Shown here: one piece after another, positions 35,608 through 43,901 of the stretch
Layout of the letters: every line of letters begins with the position of its first letter
Position numbering within the stretch: the stretch's first letter is position 1
Assembly: GCA_963798445.1 (NCBI GenBank)
Contig: CAWCTH010000002.1
Coordinates: 806,001-870,000 of the forward strand
DNA length: 64,000 bases
Reading direction: 5' to 3'
Source: DASXAI01 sp963798445
Lineage (GTDB): Bacteria > Actinomycetota > Acidimicrobiia > Acidimicrobiales > Ilumatobacteraceae
Translations under genes and position numbers: made by a program
The notes under the pieces: model-generated
Database searches by the model: none
Seen by the model: only the letters and a program-made list of their open reading frames with translations
What the model was told of the DNA's origin: nothing

Positions 35608-35625
35608 TTTCAGATATTTCTGAAA
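35608..35625. promoter_or_regulatory. Operator palindrome upstream of ABC exporter operon
   Basis: TTTCAG-ATATTT-CTGAAA is a perfect inverted repeat with a 6-bp spacer, 10 bases upstream of the ATPase start. It overlaps the only A+T-rich (-10-like) sequence in the gap and also faces the divergent YjbR gene. MarR/GbsR regulators bind sites of this size. Confidence 0.65.
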
Positions 35626-35666
35626 CCTAGACCTGCCCTACGCTAGGGATGGAGGTCTCAGTCGAG

Positions 35667-36056
35667 ATGGCGAATCAGCAGGACGTCCGGCGGTTGGCGC
35701 TGTCGCTGCCGGGAACGATGGAAGGCGAAGGGGACTTCGCCTTCGCCGTGCTCAACAAGGGCCAGCAGAAGGGGTTCGCGTGGGTGTGGCTGGAGCGCCT
35801 CGATCCGAAGCAGGCCCGCGTGCCGAACCCCGAGGTGCTGGCCGTGCGGGTCGGTGACCGCGCCGAGAAGGATGCGCTACTGGCCTCCGACCCAGCGAAG
35901 TTCTTCACCGAGCCGCACTACAACAGCTTCCCCGCAGTGCTCGTGCGACTGCCGGCGATCGACGAGGACGAGCTGCTCGAACTGCTCACCGACGCGTGGC
36001 GGTGCATGGCGCCGCGCACCCTCGTGAAGGAGTTCGACCAGGCCGCCGAAGGCTGA
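35667..36056 (+). CDS. MmcQ/YjbR family protein
   Basis: A 129-residue protein of the YjbR DNA-binding-like fold: DVRRLALSLPGTMEGE, then FAWVWLERLDPKQ and FTEPHYNSFPAVLVRLP, with a C-terminal LTDAWRCMAPRTLVKEF. Start ATG 35667 is preferred over ATG 35649 because GGAGG lies between them. No role is established for the family. A second member is encoded at 46119-46544. Confidence 0.82.
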   Translation: MANQQDVRRLALSLPGTMEGEGDFAFAVLNKGQQKGFAWVWLERLDPKQARVPNPEVLAVRVGDRAEKDALLASDPAKFFTEPHYNSFPAVLVRLPAIDEDELLELLTDAWRCMAPRTLVKEFDQAAEG

Positions 36057-36068
36057 CGGCCAGCGCGC

Positions 36069-37424
36069 TCAGGCCCGCTTGGGGCGGGGCAGGTCCAGGT
36101 GGTCGCGCAAGGTCGGGCCGGCGTAGTCGGCGCGGAACACGCCCCGCTCCTGCAGCTCCGGCACCACCTGGCCACGAACTCGTCGAGGCCGTGAGGGGTG
36201 AGGTGGCGGCACGAAGATGTAGCCGTCGGCGGCGTCGGCCTGCACGTGGTCGTTGATCGTCTCCGCGACCTGACTCGGCGTGCCGACGAAGGCCGAGCGC
36301 GTGGTCACCTCGATGATGAGCTGGCGGATGCTGAGGCTGCTTCTGCTCGGCCAGCTGCGCGCCACTTGGTGGCGACAGCCGAGCGGGTCCTGCTCGTGGC
36401 GCACCCGGCCGCGGGTGATCGAGACGCCGCCGTCGACGTCGGGGTCGATGTCGGGCAGCGGACCGTCGGGGTCGTAGCCCGACAGGTCGCGGCCCCACAC
36501 CTGCTCGAGGAACGCGATGGCGCCCTGCGGGCTCACCTGCTGCAGGCGGATGTGGGCGGCGCGCTCGTGGGCCTCGGCTTCGGTGTCGCCGAGCACGGCC
36601 ATGGCCGCGGGGATGATCTTGAGGTCGTCGTGGCTGCGGCCGTAGCGCGCCAGGCGGCCCTTCACGTCGGCGTAGAACGCCTGGCCGTCGCGGAGGCTCG
36701 AGTGCCGGCTGAAGATCACGTCGGCCTGGGTCGCGGCCAGCTCGCGCCCGCCGTCGGAGTCGCCCGCCTGGATCTGCACCGGGTAGCCCTGCGGGCTCCG
36801 GGGCACGTCGAACTCGCCGTGGATCGAGAACTCGGCGCCCTGATGGTCGAACGGGCGCGACCGCATCGTCGGCCACGAGCACGCCGTCGGCGCGATCGGC
36901 CACGACGGCATCGTCGTCCCAGGTGTCCCACAGCTGGCGGCGCCGCGACGATGAACTCCTCGGCCCGGTCGTAGCGCAGCGACGCGCTCGAGGAACCCGC
37001 CCCGCCGGAAGTTCTCGCCGGTGAAGGCGTCGGGCGAGGTGACCGCGTTCCAGGCCGCCCGCCCGCCGCTCAGGTGGTCGAGGGTGGCGAACTGGCGGGC
37101 CAGCTCGTAGGGCTCGTTGAAGGTCGTGTTGAGCGTGGCCGCCAGCCCGATGTGATCGGTGACGGCGGCCAGTGCGGCGAGGACGGTGAGCGAGTCGGGC
37201 CGGCCGACGACGTCGAGGTCGAAGATGCGGCCGCGGTGCTCGCGCAGGCGCAGCCCTTCGGCCAGGAAGAAGAAGTCGAACTTGCCGCGCTCGGCCGTCT
37301 GGGCCAGGTGCACGAACGACGAGAAGTCGGTCTGGCTGCCCGATGTCGGGTCGCTCCACACCGTCGTGTTGTTCACGCCGGGGAAGTGGGCGGCGAGGTG
37401 GATCTGCTTCACCGGTTTGGTCAC
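36069..37424 (-). CDS. NtaA/SnaA/DszA-type LLM monooxygenase, copy 1 (several small indels)
   Basis: A flavin-dependent monooxygenase of the nitrilotriacetate monooxygenase A / pristinamycin synthase / DszA family. Conserved: FPGVNNTTVWSDPTSGSQTD, FDFFFLAEGLRLREH, HLSGGRAAWNAVTSPD, then SPQGYPVQIQAGDSDGG and EYDPDGPLP-like YDPDGPLPDI. Between about 36990 and 36850, and again near 36300-36360 and 36170-36200, the frame slips and returns. Meaningful residues (RQLWDTWDDDAVV; LTPHGLDEFV) are found in neighbouring frames. The reading frame overall stays open from GTG 37424. Start overlaps the stop of copy 2. Confidence 0.85.
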   Translation of the reverse strand: MTKPVKQIHLAAHFPGVNNTTVWSDPTSGSQTDFSSFVHLAQTAERGKFDFFFLAEGLRLREHRGRIFDLDVVGRPDSLTVLAALAAVTDHIGLAATLNTTFNEPYELARQFATLDHLSGGRAAWNAVTSPDAFTGENFRRGGFLERVAALRPGRGVHRRGAASCGTPGTTMPSWPIAPTACSWPTMRSRPFDHQGAEFSIHGEFDVPRSPQGYPVQIQAGDSDGGRELAATQADVIFSRHSSLRDGQAFYADVKGRLARYGRSHDDLKIIPAAMAVLGDTEAEAHERAAHIRLQQVSPQGAIAFLEQVWGRDLSGYDPDGPLPDIDPDVDGGVSITRGRVRHEQDPLGCRHQVARSWPSRSSLSIRQLIIEVTTRSAFVGTPSQVAETINDHVQADAADGYIFVPPPHPSRPRRVRGQVVPELQERGVFRADYAGPTLRDHLDLPRPKRA

Positions 37425-38584
37425 GACGGCACGCTCCTGACGGCGTAGCGGTTCGGCGGCCTGGACAGCCCGAAGTGATCGCGCAGCGTCGACCCTTCGT
37501 ACCCGCTGCCGAACAGGCTACGGGCCCGCAGGACGGGGCACGACTTCGTCGACGAACTGGGTGAGACCCCGCGGCAGCAGCGCCGGGCGGATGACGAAGC
37601 CGTCGACGGCGCCGGCGCCGAGCCACTCCTCCATCAGGTCGGCCAGGGCGGCCGGGGGGCCGGCGAAGTCGAGCGCACCCGACGGCGTCGGGCCGGTGCC
37701 GGCACGCTCGTCGAGGCGGGCCCGATCGGCCCGGGCGCTCTCGATGCTGGACGCCGAACAGCACGTCGACGGTGGCCAGCACGGCGACGGTGTCCGGGTC
37801 GCGCCCGGCGGCGGCGGCGACGGCGCGGATCTCGTCGCGCGTGGCGCGCGCCGAGCGGCGTCGGTCGGCATCCTCGAGGAAGCACGAGATCGGCCCGCTC
37901 GCCCGCCAGCCGCGACGGCGGGCGCCGACGTGGCGTCGATGGCCACCAACGGCTGGCCCTGCGGCGACCGGGGGGTGATGGACGGGCCCCGCACGCTGAA
38001 GAACGCGGCCCTCGAAGTCGACGTAGTGCAGCTTGTCCCGATCGACGTAGCGGCCGGTCGGCTGGTCACGGATGACGGCGTCGTCCTCCCAGCTGTCCCA
38101 CAGGCGGCGCGACCACCTCGATGGCGTCGGCCGCCTCGGCGTACAGCTCGTCGAGGGGCGCCGGCGGCTTGCGGCCGAAGAGCTCGGCGTCGGCAGCGGT
38201 GGTCGAGACGGTCACCTTCCATCCGGCTCGGCCCAGGCTGACGTGGTCCAGGGTGGCGATGTTCTTGGAGACGTGGAAGGGCTCGGTGTGGGTCGTGGAG
38301 ACGGCCGGAATGAGGCCGACGGCGTGCGTCGTGGGGGCGACGCGGGCCAGCGCCAGCAGGGCGTCCAGGCGACCGCCGGCGCGGCCACCGCCGGCCGGTG
38401 GACGATCGAAGCCGTCCTCCAGCACCACGAAGTCGAGCGCACCCCGCTCCGCCTCTCGGGCCAGCCGCACGAGGTGGTCGGCGCCGAACAGGTCGGCGGG
38501 CGCATCGGGCTCCCGCCACGCGGCGGGGTGGCGGCCGGCGCCGTCGAGGCTCACACCGAGGTGGAATCGGCCCGATGGCGGCAT
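37421..38584 (-). CDS. NtaA/SnaA/DszA-type LLM monooxygenase, copy 2 (several frameshifts)
   Basis: Second member of the same family. The first third is intact: RFHLGVSLDGAGRHPAAWRE, then LDFVVLEDGFDRP and GRAGWKVTVSTTAADAEL. From about 38100 the frame slips several times. Later blocks are visible in other frames: RSPQGQPLVAIDA, GPPAALADLMEEWLGAGAVD, GLTQFVDEVVP, and the end SLFGSGYEGSTLRDHFGL, whose stop TGA (37421-37423) overlaps the GTG of copy 1. Unless the assembly is corrected no full protein would be made. Confidence 0.75.
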
Positions 38585-38685
38585 GTCGGTGCTCCTCCTG
38601 CGCCTGGAAACATGACCAGGTTAGTCGTGAATGGCTCGATGCCAACCTGGCCCGGTCACTGGTGGTCGACGACCGTCGAGCGCGG

Positions 38686-40101
38686 TCAACGGCCGTCCCG
38701 GTGGGGCCAGCGGTGTGGCACGGTGATCCCGGCGCGGGCGAAGAGGTCGGCGGCGGCGGCGCGGGCCCGGTCGCGCAACGACTCGAGATCGATCGTGGTG
38801 CACACACCGTTGCGCACCACGAGCCGGCCGTCCACGACGACATCGCGCACGGTGCGGCCGTCGGTGCCCCAGATGAGCTGGAGGGCCACGTCGCCGCGAG
38901 GCGTCCAGTTGAAGGCGGTGGCGTCGTGCACGACGACATCGGCCAGCTTGCCCACCTCCAGCGAGCCGATCCGGTCGGCCATGCCCAGCGCCTCGGCCCC
39001 GCGGATGGTGGCCAACTCGAAGGCGAGATCGGCCCCGAAGCGCTCCGGATCGACACGCGTGTCACGCGCGATGCCGGCGGCGAGGGCAGCCGTGCGCAGG
39101 ATGTCTCCCATGTCGCCGGCGTTGTCCGCATCGCAACCAAGGGCGACCCGCCCTCCCCGCTCGATGATCTCCGCGTGGCGACCGTGGCCGGTCACGCCCT
39201 GACCGAGCCGCAGGTAGGCCCAGGGGCAGTAGGCGATGGCGGTGCGCGAGCGCAGCACCAGCTCGACCTCCTCGTCGTCGAGCCACACGCCGTGACCGAT
39301 GAGCAGGTGCGGGCCGAGCACGCCGAGCGCCCCCAGATGGGCCACCGGCCGCCGGCCGGTACGGGCCAGGTAGGCGGCCGGATCGGAGCCGGTCGGGGAG
39401 AGGTGCATCGTCATGCCCGTGCCGCGCGAGCGGGCCAGTTCGGCCGCGCCGGACAAGAGCTCGTCCGACGCCAGGTCGTGGCCGACCAGCGTGACCCATC
39501 CCTCGACCAAGCCGTGGCGGGGCCACGCGTCGAGCACCTGGCGCTGCAGATCGAGCGTCTCGCCGGCGGGCGCCGCGTACGGGAGGCCCTCGACGTCCCA
39601 GCCCCAACGACCGACCGTGCCGCGGAGCCCCGCCGCCAGCAGCGCGTGCCCCATGCGATCGGGGTGGGCGACCGTGCCTGCCTCCACCACGGTGGTGACG
39701 CCGAGCCGCAAGCTGGCGAGGGCGCTCACGGTCGTACTCAGCTCGTCGTCGTCGGCGGTGAGGGCGGCGTGCATCGGCACGGCCCACGAGAAGATCGATT
39801 CGCCGGGCGCGAGGAGGTCGGGAACGCACGACTTGGCCAGCGGATCGCCGGTGTGGTGCTGATGGGCGTTGACGAGCCCGGGCGTCACGACGCAGCCCGA
39901 TGCGTCGATCTCCGTCGCCTGCGGATAGGCGGCCCGCAGCACCGAGGTGCGGCCGACCGCGGCGATGCGGTTGCCGGCGATGGCCAGCGCTCCCCCGACG
40001 AGCACGTCGCGCGTAGTGTTCATCGTGACGACGTCGCCGCCGGTCACCAGCAGCCCGACGGGGGCCTGCTGGTCGTCCGGCTCGGTGGCGGGTGACGGCA
40101 C
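38686..40101 (-). CDS. Amidohydrolase of the ATZ/TRZ (cytosine-deaminase-like) family
   Basis: A 471-residue metal-dependent hydrolase/deaminase. The metal site HxH is NAHQHHTGD; further ligands are expected at MTMHLSPTG and IGHGVWLDDEEVEL. The late Asp motif is LGCDADNAGDMGDI, with the C-terminal LEVGKLADVVVHD of the composite domain. GTG 40101 is the best start, just ahead of LLVTGGDVVTMN; the open frame continues upstream into the divergent aldo/keto reductase promoter. Relatives act on N-heterocycles, guanine or S-adenosylhomocysteine-like substrates. Confidence 0.87.
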   Translation of the reverse strand: MPSPATEPDDQQAPVGLLVTGGDVVTMNTTRDVLVGGALAIAGNRIAAVGRTSVLRAAYPQATEIDASGCVVTPGLVNAHQHHTGDPLAKSCVPDLLAPGESIFSWAVPMHAALTADDDELSTTVSALASLRLGVTTVVEAGTVAHPDRMGHALLAAGLRGTVGRWGWDVEGLPYAAPAGETLDLQRQVLDAWPRHGLVEGWVTLVGHDLASDELLSGAAELARSRGTGMTMHLSPTGSDPAAYLARTGRRPVAHLGALGVLGPHLLIGHGVWLDDEEVELVLRSRTAIAYCPWAYLRLGQGVTGHGRHAEIIERGGRVALGCDADNAGDMGDILRTAALAAGIARDTRVDPERFGADLAFELATIRGAEALGMADRIGSLEVGKLADVVVHDATAFNWTPRGDVALQLIWGTDGRTVRDVVVDGRLVVRNGVCTTIDLESLRDRARAAAADLFARAGITVPHRWPHRDGR

Positions 40102-40140
40102 CGCTGGGACTCTACGGATGGCCAGCGCGAACGGAGTCGC

Positions 40141-41163
40141 ATGGAACATCGAACGCTCGGTCGTACGGGCATCGAGGTGAGTGCGTTCTGCCTCGGCACG
40201 ATGATGTTCGGGGCGTGGGGCGACACCGACGAAGCAACGTGCACGAAGATGGTGGATCTTGCGCTCGATGCCGGCATCAACTTCTTCGACACGGCCGATG
40301 TCTACGACTACGGCGTCTCCGAGGAACTGCTCGGCCGGGCCCTTCGAGGCCGGCGCGACGACGTCGTGCTGGCCACCAAGTTCCACAACGCCATGGGCGA
40401 CGACCCGAACCGGCGCGGCAACTCCCGGCGGTGGATCGGCCGGGCCGTCGACGACAGCTTGCGGCGCCTCGGTACCGATCGCATCGACCTCTACCAGGTG
40501 CACCGGCCGGACCCGTCGACCGACATCGACGAGACCCTCGGTGCGCTCACCGACCTGGTCCACGCCGGCAAGGTGCTGGCCATCGGGACGTCGACGTTCC
40601 CGGCAGAGCTCATCGCGGAAGCGCAGTGGGTGGCCGAGCGCCGGGGCCGTGAGCGGTTCACCGTGGAACAGCCGCCGTATTCCATCTTCGTTCGCGGCGT
40701 CGAGCGTGACGTGCTGCCGGCGTGTGAGCGCTACGGCATGGGCGTGATGGTGTGGGCGCCGCTGAACGGCGGTTGGCTCACGGGCAAGTACCTCGGTGCG
40801 CCACCGCCCGACGGCTCACGGGCCGCCCGCCAGCCCGACCACTTCGACTATGCCTCGGCTTCGGTGCGCGCCACCAAGTTGACCGCCCTCGACGCGCTGG
40901 CGGCGGTGGCGGCCGGCACCGGCGTGTCGCTGACGCATCTCGCCCACGCCTTCGTGCTGGCCCACCCGGCGGTCACCAGTGCCGTCATCGGCCCCCGGAC
41001 GCCGGACCAGCTGGCCGACGTGCTCGCCGGTGCCGATCTTCGGCTGGACGCCGACGTGCTCGACCGCATCGATCAGATCGTGGCGCCCGGCCGCGACCTC
41101 AACCCGGCCGATCGCCAGTACGACCCGCCGGCACTGGTGGATCCCACGCTGCGCCGGCGCTGA
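40141..41163 (+). CDS. Aldo/keto reductase
   Basis: A 340-residue NADPH-dependent oxidoreductase. The catalytic tetrad is visible: Asp and Tyr in FFDTADVYDYGVSEELLGRA, Lys in VVLATKFHNAMG, His in DLYQVHRPDP. The cofactor-binding end is VTSAVIGPRTPDQLADVL. This is the longer AKR subgroup with a loop rich in Arg/Asn (DPNRRGNSRRW). Divergent from the amidohydrolase with about 39 bases between the starts, so the promoters overlap. Confidence 0.93.
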   Translation: MEHRTLGRTGIEVSAFCLGTMMFGAWGDTDEATCTKMVDLALDAGINFFDTADVYDYGVSEELLGRALRGRRDDVVLATKFHNAMGDDPNRRGNSRRWIGRAVDDSLRRLGTDRIDLYQVHRPDPSTDIDETLGALTDLVHAGKVLAIGTSTFPAELIAEAQWVAERRGRERFTVEQPPYSIFVRGVERDVLPACERYGMGVMVWAPLNGGWLTGKYLGAPPPDGSRAARQPDHFDYASASVRATKLTALDALAAVAAGTGVSLTHLAHAFVLAHPAVTSAVIGPRTPDQLADVLAGADLRLDADVLDRIDQIVAPGRDLNPADRQYDPPALVDPTLRRR

Positions 41164-41219
41164 CCCGGCGGCAACGCGAGTTACGAACGCGACAGCGTCG
41201 CCTGTCGTTTCGGCGGCTC

Positions 41220-41258
41220 TGTGACGTGAAACCCGATCGCGTCTCGATCGACGTCACA
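41220..41258. promoter_or_regulatory. Inverted repeat upstream of YCII gene
   Basis: Arms TGTGACGT (41220-41227) and ACGTCACA (41251-41258) enclose a second small inverted repeat (CGATCG twice). The RNA could fold as a two-part hairpin; as DNA, TGTGA...TCACA resembles a widely spaced CRP/FNR-type site. It lies about 110 bases before the YCII start. The rest of this 202-bp gap shows nothing. Confidence 0.35.
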
Positions 41259-41365
41259 CAGCCGATCTTTTGCGGCACCGGCTGTCGATCTGGGGCCGGG
41301 CCGTTCGTCGTCAGAGTGGAACTGCCGAAGGCCGGCGGTCCCGACTGCAACCAGAGGAGAACGCG

Positions 41366-41680
41366 ATGCCCAAGTACGTGCTCGCTTATCACGGCGGCGG
41401 CATGGCCGCCACCGAGGCCGAGCAGGCGGCCGCCATGGCGGCGTGGGGCGCCTGGTTCGGCGCCCTCGGCGACGCCGTCGTCGACGGTGGCAACCCCACC
41501 GGTGCGTCCAAGACCGTCAAGGCCGACGGCTCGGCCGTCGACGGCGGTGGGGCCAACCCCCTCACCGGCTACAGCCTCATCTCGGCCACGGATCTCGACG
41601 CCGCCGTCAGCCTGGCCAAGGGATGCCCGATCTTCGCCTCGGGTGGCACGGTCGAGGTGGCCGAGGCCATCGAGATGTAG
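41366..41680 (+). CDS. YCII-related domain protein
   Basis: A 104-residue ferredoxin-like-fold protein. It begins MPKYVLAYHGGGMAATEAEQ and has GDAVVDGGNPTG, GYSLISATDLDAAVSLAKGC and PIFASGGTVEVAEAIEM, the usual DGPFAE-like and C-terminal I-E-V-x-P-like blocks in variant form. Good AGGAG ribosome site. Family members may act as small hydrolases or accessory domains of sigma factors; no role is known here. Confidence 0.85.
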   Translation: MPKYVLAYHGGGMAATEAEQAAAMAAWGAWFGALGDAVVDGGNPTGASKTVKADGSAVDGGGANPLTGYSLISATDLDAAVSLAKGCPIFASGGTVEVAEAIEM

Positions 41681-41710
41681 CTCTGGCCCCCCACCCCATC
41701 CCCCCAACCG

Positions 41711-41740
41711 CGGGGCGGCCGTCGCCGCACGGCCGCCCCG
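41711..41740. terminator. Strong bidirectional terminator hairpin
   Basis: Perfect 12-bp stem CGGGGCGGCCGT / ACGGCCGCCCCG with a 6-base loop (CGCCGC), between convergent genes ending at 41680 and 41750. No T-run, so probably an actinobacterial I-shaped terminator. Confidence 0.75.
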
Positions 41741-41749
41741 CCTGCGCGC

Positions 41750-43336
41750 TCAGCAGCTCGGCCACCACGTGAGCGGCCGGGCCTCGGGCGGCATCAGCGC
41801 CCGGGTGGCCAGCCGGCCCAGATCCTCGGCCAGCACCACGCGGGTGTCGGCCGGGTCGATGATCTCGTCGACGCGCATCGTGCCCGCCGCCTCGTAGGGC
41901 GAGGTGGCCTCGCCCACCTCCTTCACCAGCCGGAGCCGCTCGGCCTCGCGCTCGCCGTCATCGGCGATGGCCGCCAGCTTCGACCCGTAGGCCACGTTGA
42001 CCCCCACCTCGGGGTCCATGAACCCCAGCTCGGCTCCCGGCCACACGTACAGGCCATGATTGACCATGCGCGATCCGTTCATGGCCTGCCACGCCAACCC
42101 GAACGCCTTGCGCAGGCACACCGTGAGCGTGGGCGTCGTCGCCAGTTGCAGCGCCTGCATCATCCGCATGCCCCAGTGCAACATGCGGTCGTGCTCCACC
42201 CGCCGGCCCACCATGAAGCCGGGGACGTCGGCCAGGAAGACGATCGGCAGGTTGAAGGCGTCGCAGACGGTCATGAGGCGGATGATCTTGTGGCAGGCCT
42301 CAGGGTCGAGCACGCCGGCGTTGAACATGGGGTTGTTGGCCACGACGCCCACCGACCAGCCGTCGATGCGCGATAGCGCGCAGCAGATGTTGCGGGCGTA
42401 GAGCGGCTGCAACTCGAACACCGAGCCCTCGTCGCAGATCCGGGCAACGACCTTGCGCATGTCGTAACCCCGCGTGCGCTTGGTCGGTACCAGATCGGCC
42501 AGTCCGGGGTCGGGTCCGACCGGCTCGGCGGGCGTGGTGCGGGGCGGCAATTCCCGGGCATTCGAGGGCAGATACGACAGCCAGCGGCGGATGGCGGCGT
42601 AGGCGTCCTCGTCGGTCTCGACCCCGAGGTCGATCTGGCCGGTGCGCCGGGCGTGGACGTCCACCCCGCCGATCTCCTCGAACGTGATCACCTCGCCGGT
42701 AGCCACCTCGAAGACCCGGGGCGAGGTGACAGCCAGGCACGAGCCCCGCGTCATGACCACGAAGTCCGACAGGGCCGACAGGAACGACGAGCCGCCGAAG
42801 GACTGGCCCACGATGGCCGTGGCCATGGGCACCTGGTGATGGCGGGAGGCCATGGAGAACAGCTCGCCGGGTTCGGAGATGCCCTCGGCGCCCATCGTGT
42901 CGGGGATGCGGGCGCCGCCGGTCTGGCCGAAGTGCACGATCGGGTGGCCCATGGCCAGAGCGCGCTCGTAGAGCCGGTGCTCCTTGCGCGTGCCCACGAT
43001 GGAGCTGGAGCCGCGGAGCACCGTGATGTCGTCGCCGAAGACCGCCACCGGGCGGCCATCGACGGTGCCGTGACCGCCGATCTTGCCGTCACCCGGTGTG
43101 CGGTCCCGATCCTCCGGTCGCAGCGAGCGGCTGAACGTACCCAACTCCCGGAACGAGCCCGGGTCGAGCAGACCGTCGATGTGGTCACGGATGGTCGCGT
43201 GCCCCTCGGCGCGCAGGCGAGCCACCTTGTCGGTGCCGCCCATGTCCGTCCGGATCCGCCCGGCCCGCTCGTGCAGGTCGTGCACCGCGCTGACCGCGCG
43301 CTCCGTGCTCTGCGCCCCATCCAGGTTGTCGCTCAC
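41750..43336 (-). CDS. Acyl-CoA carboxylase, carboxyltransferase (beta) subunit
   Basis: A 528-residue biotin-dependent carboxyltransferase of the propionyl/methylcrotonyl-CoA carboxylase beta type. N-half: HIDGLLDPGSFRELG, DITVLRGSSSIVGTRKEHRL, GHPIVHFGQTGGARIPD (acyl-CoA oxyanion hole). C-half: FNLPIVFLADVPGFMVGRRV, FGLAWQAMNGSRMVNHGLYV and ADTRVVLAEDLGRL. No biotin carboxylase or BCCP gene adjoins it. It begins 10 bases after the UGSC selenoprotein stop, so both are in one operon; a functional link between them is inference. Confidence 0.93.
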   Translation of the reverse strand: MSDNLDGAQSTERAVSAVHDLHERAGRIRTDMGGTDKVARLRAEGHATIRDHIDGLLDPGSFRELGTFSRSLRPEDRDRTPGDGKIGGHGTVDGRPVAVFGDDITVLRGSSSIVGTRKEHRLYERALAMGHPIVHFGQTGGARIPDTMGAEGISEPGELFSMASRHHQVPMATAIVGQSFGGSSFLSALSDFVVMTRGSCLAVTSPRVFEVATGEVITFEEIGGVDVHARRTGQIDLGVETDEDAYAAIRRWLSYLPSNARELPPRTTPAEPVGPDPGLADLVPTKRTRGYDMRKVVARICDEGSVFELQPLYARNICCALSRIDGWSVGVVANNPMFNAGVLDPEACHKIIRLMTVCDAFNLPIVFLADVPGFMVGRRVEHDRMLHWGMRMMQALQLATTPTLTVCLRKAFGLAWQAMNGSRMVNHGLYVWPGAELGFMDPEVGVNVAYGSKLAAIADDGEREAERLRLVKEVGEATSPYEAAGTMRVDEIIDPADTRVVLAEDLGRLATRALMPPEARPLTWWPSC

Positions 43337-43346
43337 CGCGCGGACC

Positions 43347-43868
43347 CTAACGGGGAGAGAGCAGGCCGACCGCTTGTTCGATGGTGCGGCGGGCCTTGTC
43401 CTCCAGTTGCGCGTCGGTGGCCGAGGCGATCGGATGCTCGATGACGGCGAACGCGTAGCCGGCGACGCCCAGGGTGCTCGCCATGAGCTCGGCGCCGTCG
43501 ACGAACGCGCTCGTCATCACCCCCACCGCGGGGGTGCCGGCGCGTTCGGCGCTGATGGCGTCGTGCAAACTGCACGACGAGCAACTGCCTCAATCACCGA
43601 CGCCGGCGAACATCACCGCCCATTCGGCGGCCTCGGCGATCAGTGCTGCCTCCGCGGGGGCCGAGTAGTTGCTCTTGGTGCGGCGGACCACCTCGGCGAC
43701 GCCCCACTCGTCACGCAGCATCCGCTCGAGGTGGTCGAAGAACGCGCGGGTGCCGGCCTTGCCGTTCGAGATGATGCCCACGGTGGCCCCGACCAGTGTC
43801 GACGGGCGGGCGGGAAGCTCGAGCGCCGACGGCGTCTCGTCGAAGCTGGGGTCGAGCACCGTGATCAT
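43347..43868 (-). CDS. UGSC-family selenoprotein, in-frame UGA at codon 93
   Basis: A 173-residue protein read through one in-frame TGA (43590-43592). Residues 1-92 (VGATVGIISNGKAGTRAFFD, VRRTKSNYSAPAEAALIAEA, AVMFAGVGD) are followed by U-G-S-C-S-S-C and then LHDAISAERAGTPAVGVMTS to the stop. Both halves are in the same frame, and the residues around the UGA match the family named after its U-G-S-C (or C-G-S-C) motif. A SECIS-like hairpin starts 10 bases after the UGA. The nearby Cys96 and Cys99 suggest a redox site with Sec93. Good GAGAGGA ribosome site. Ordinary gene finding would give two fragments, 43590-43868 and about 43347-43568. Function unknown. Confidence 0.85.
43559..43592 (-). promoter_or_regulatory. 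Bacterial SECIS-like element with its UGA codon
   Basis: On the coding strand the UGA (43592-43590) is followed by 10 bases, then a perfect 9-bp stem CGTCGTGCA / TGCACGACG with loop GTT (43579-43559). Bacterial SECIS rules of thumb ask for a loop 16-37 bases from the UGA, with a G in the first two loop positions; here the loop starts after 19 bases with G. The stem lies within the coding sequence, as in E. coli fdhF. Confidence 0.75.
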
Positions 43869-43901
43869 GCTGGTTCCTCTCCAGTGACGGACACGCCGGC
43901 G

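Noticed and set aside
38616..38650. Inverted repeat CCAGGTT/AACCTGG ahead of the second NtaA-type gene
   Set aside because: Seven-bp arms 21 bases apart, no other support.
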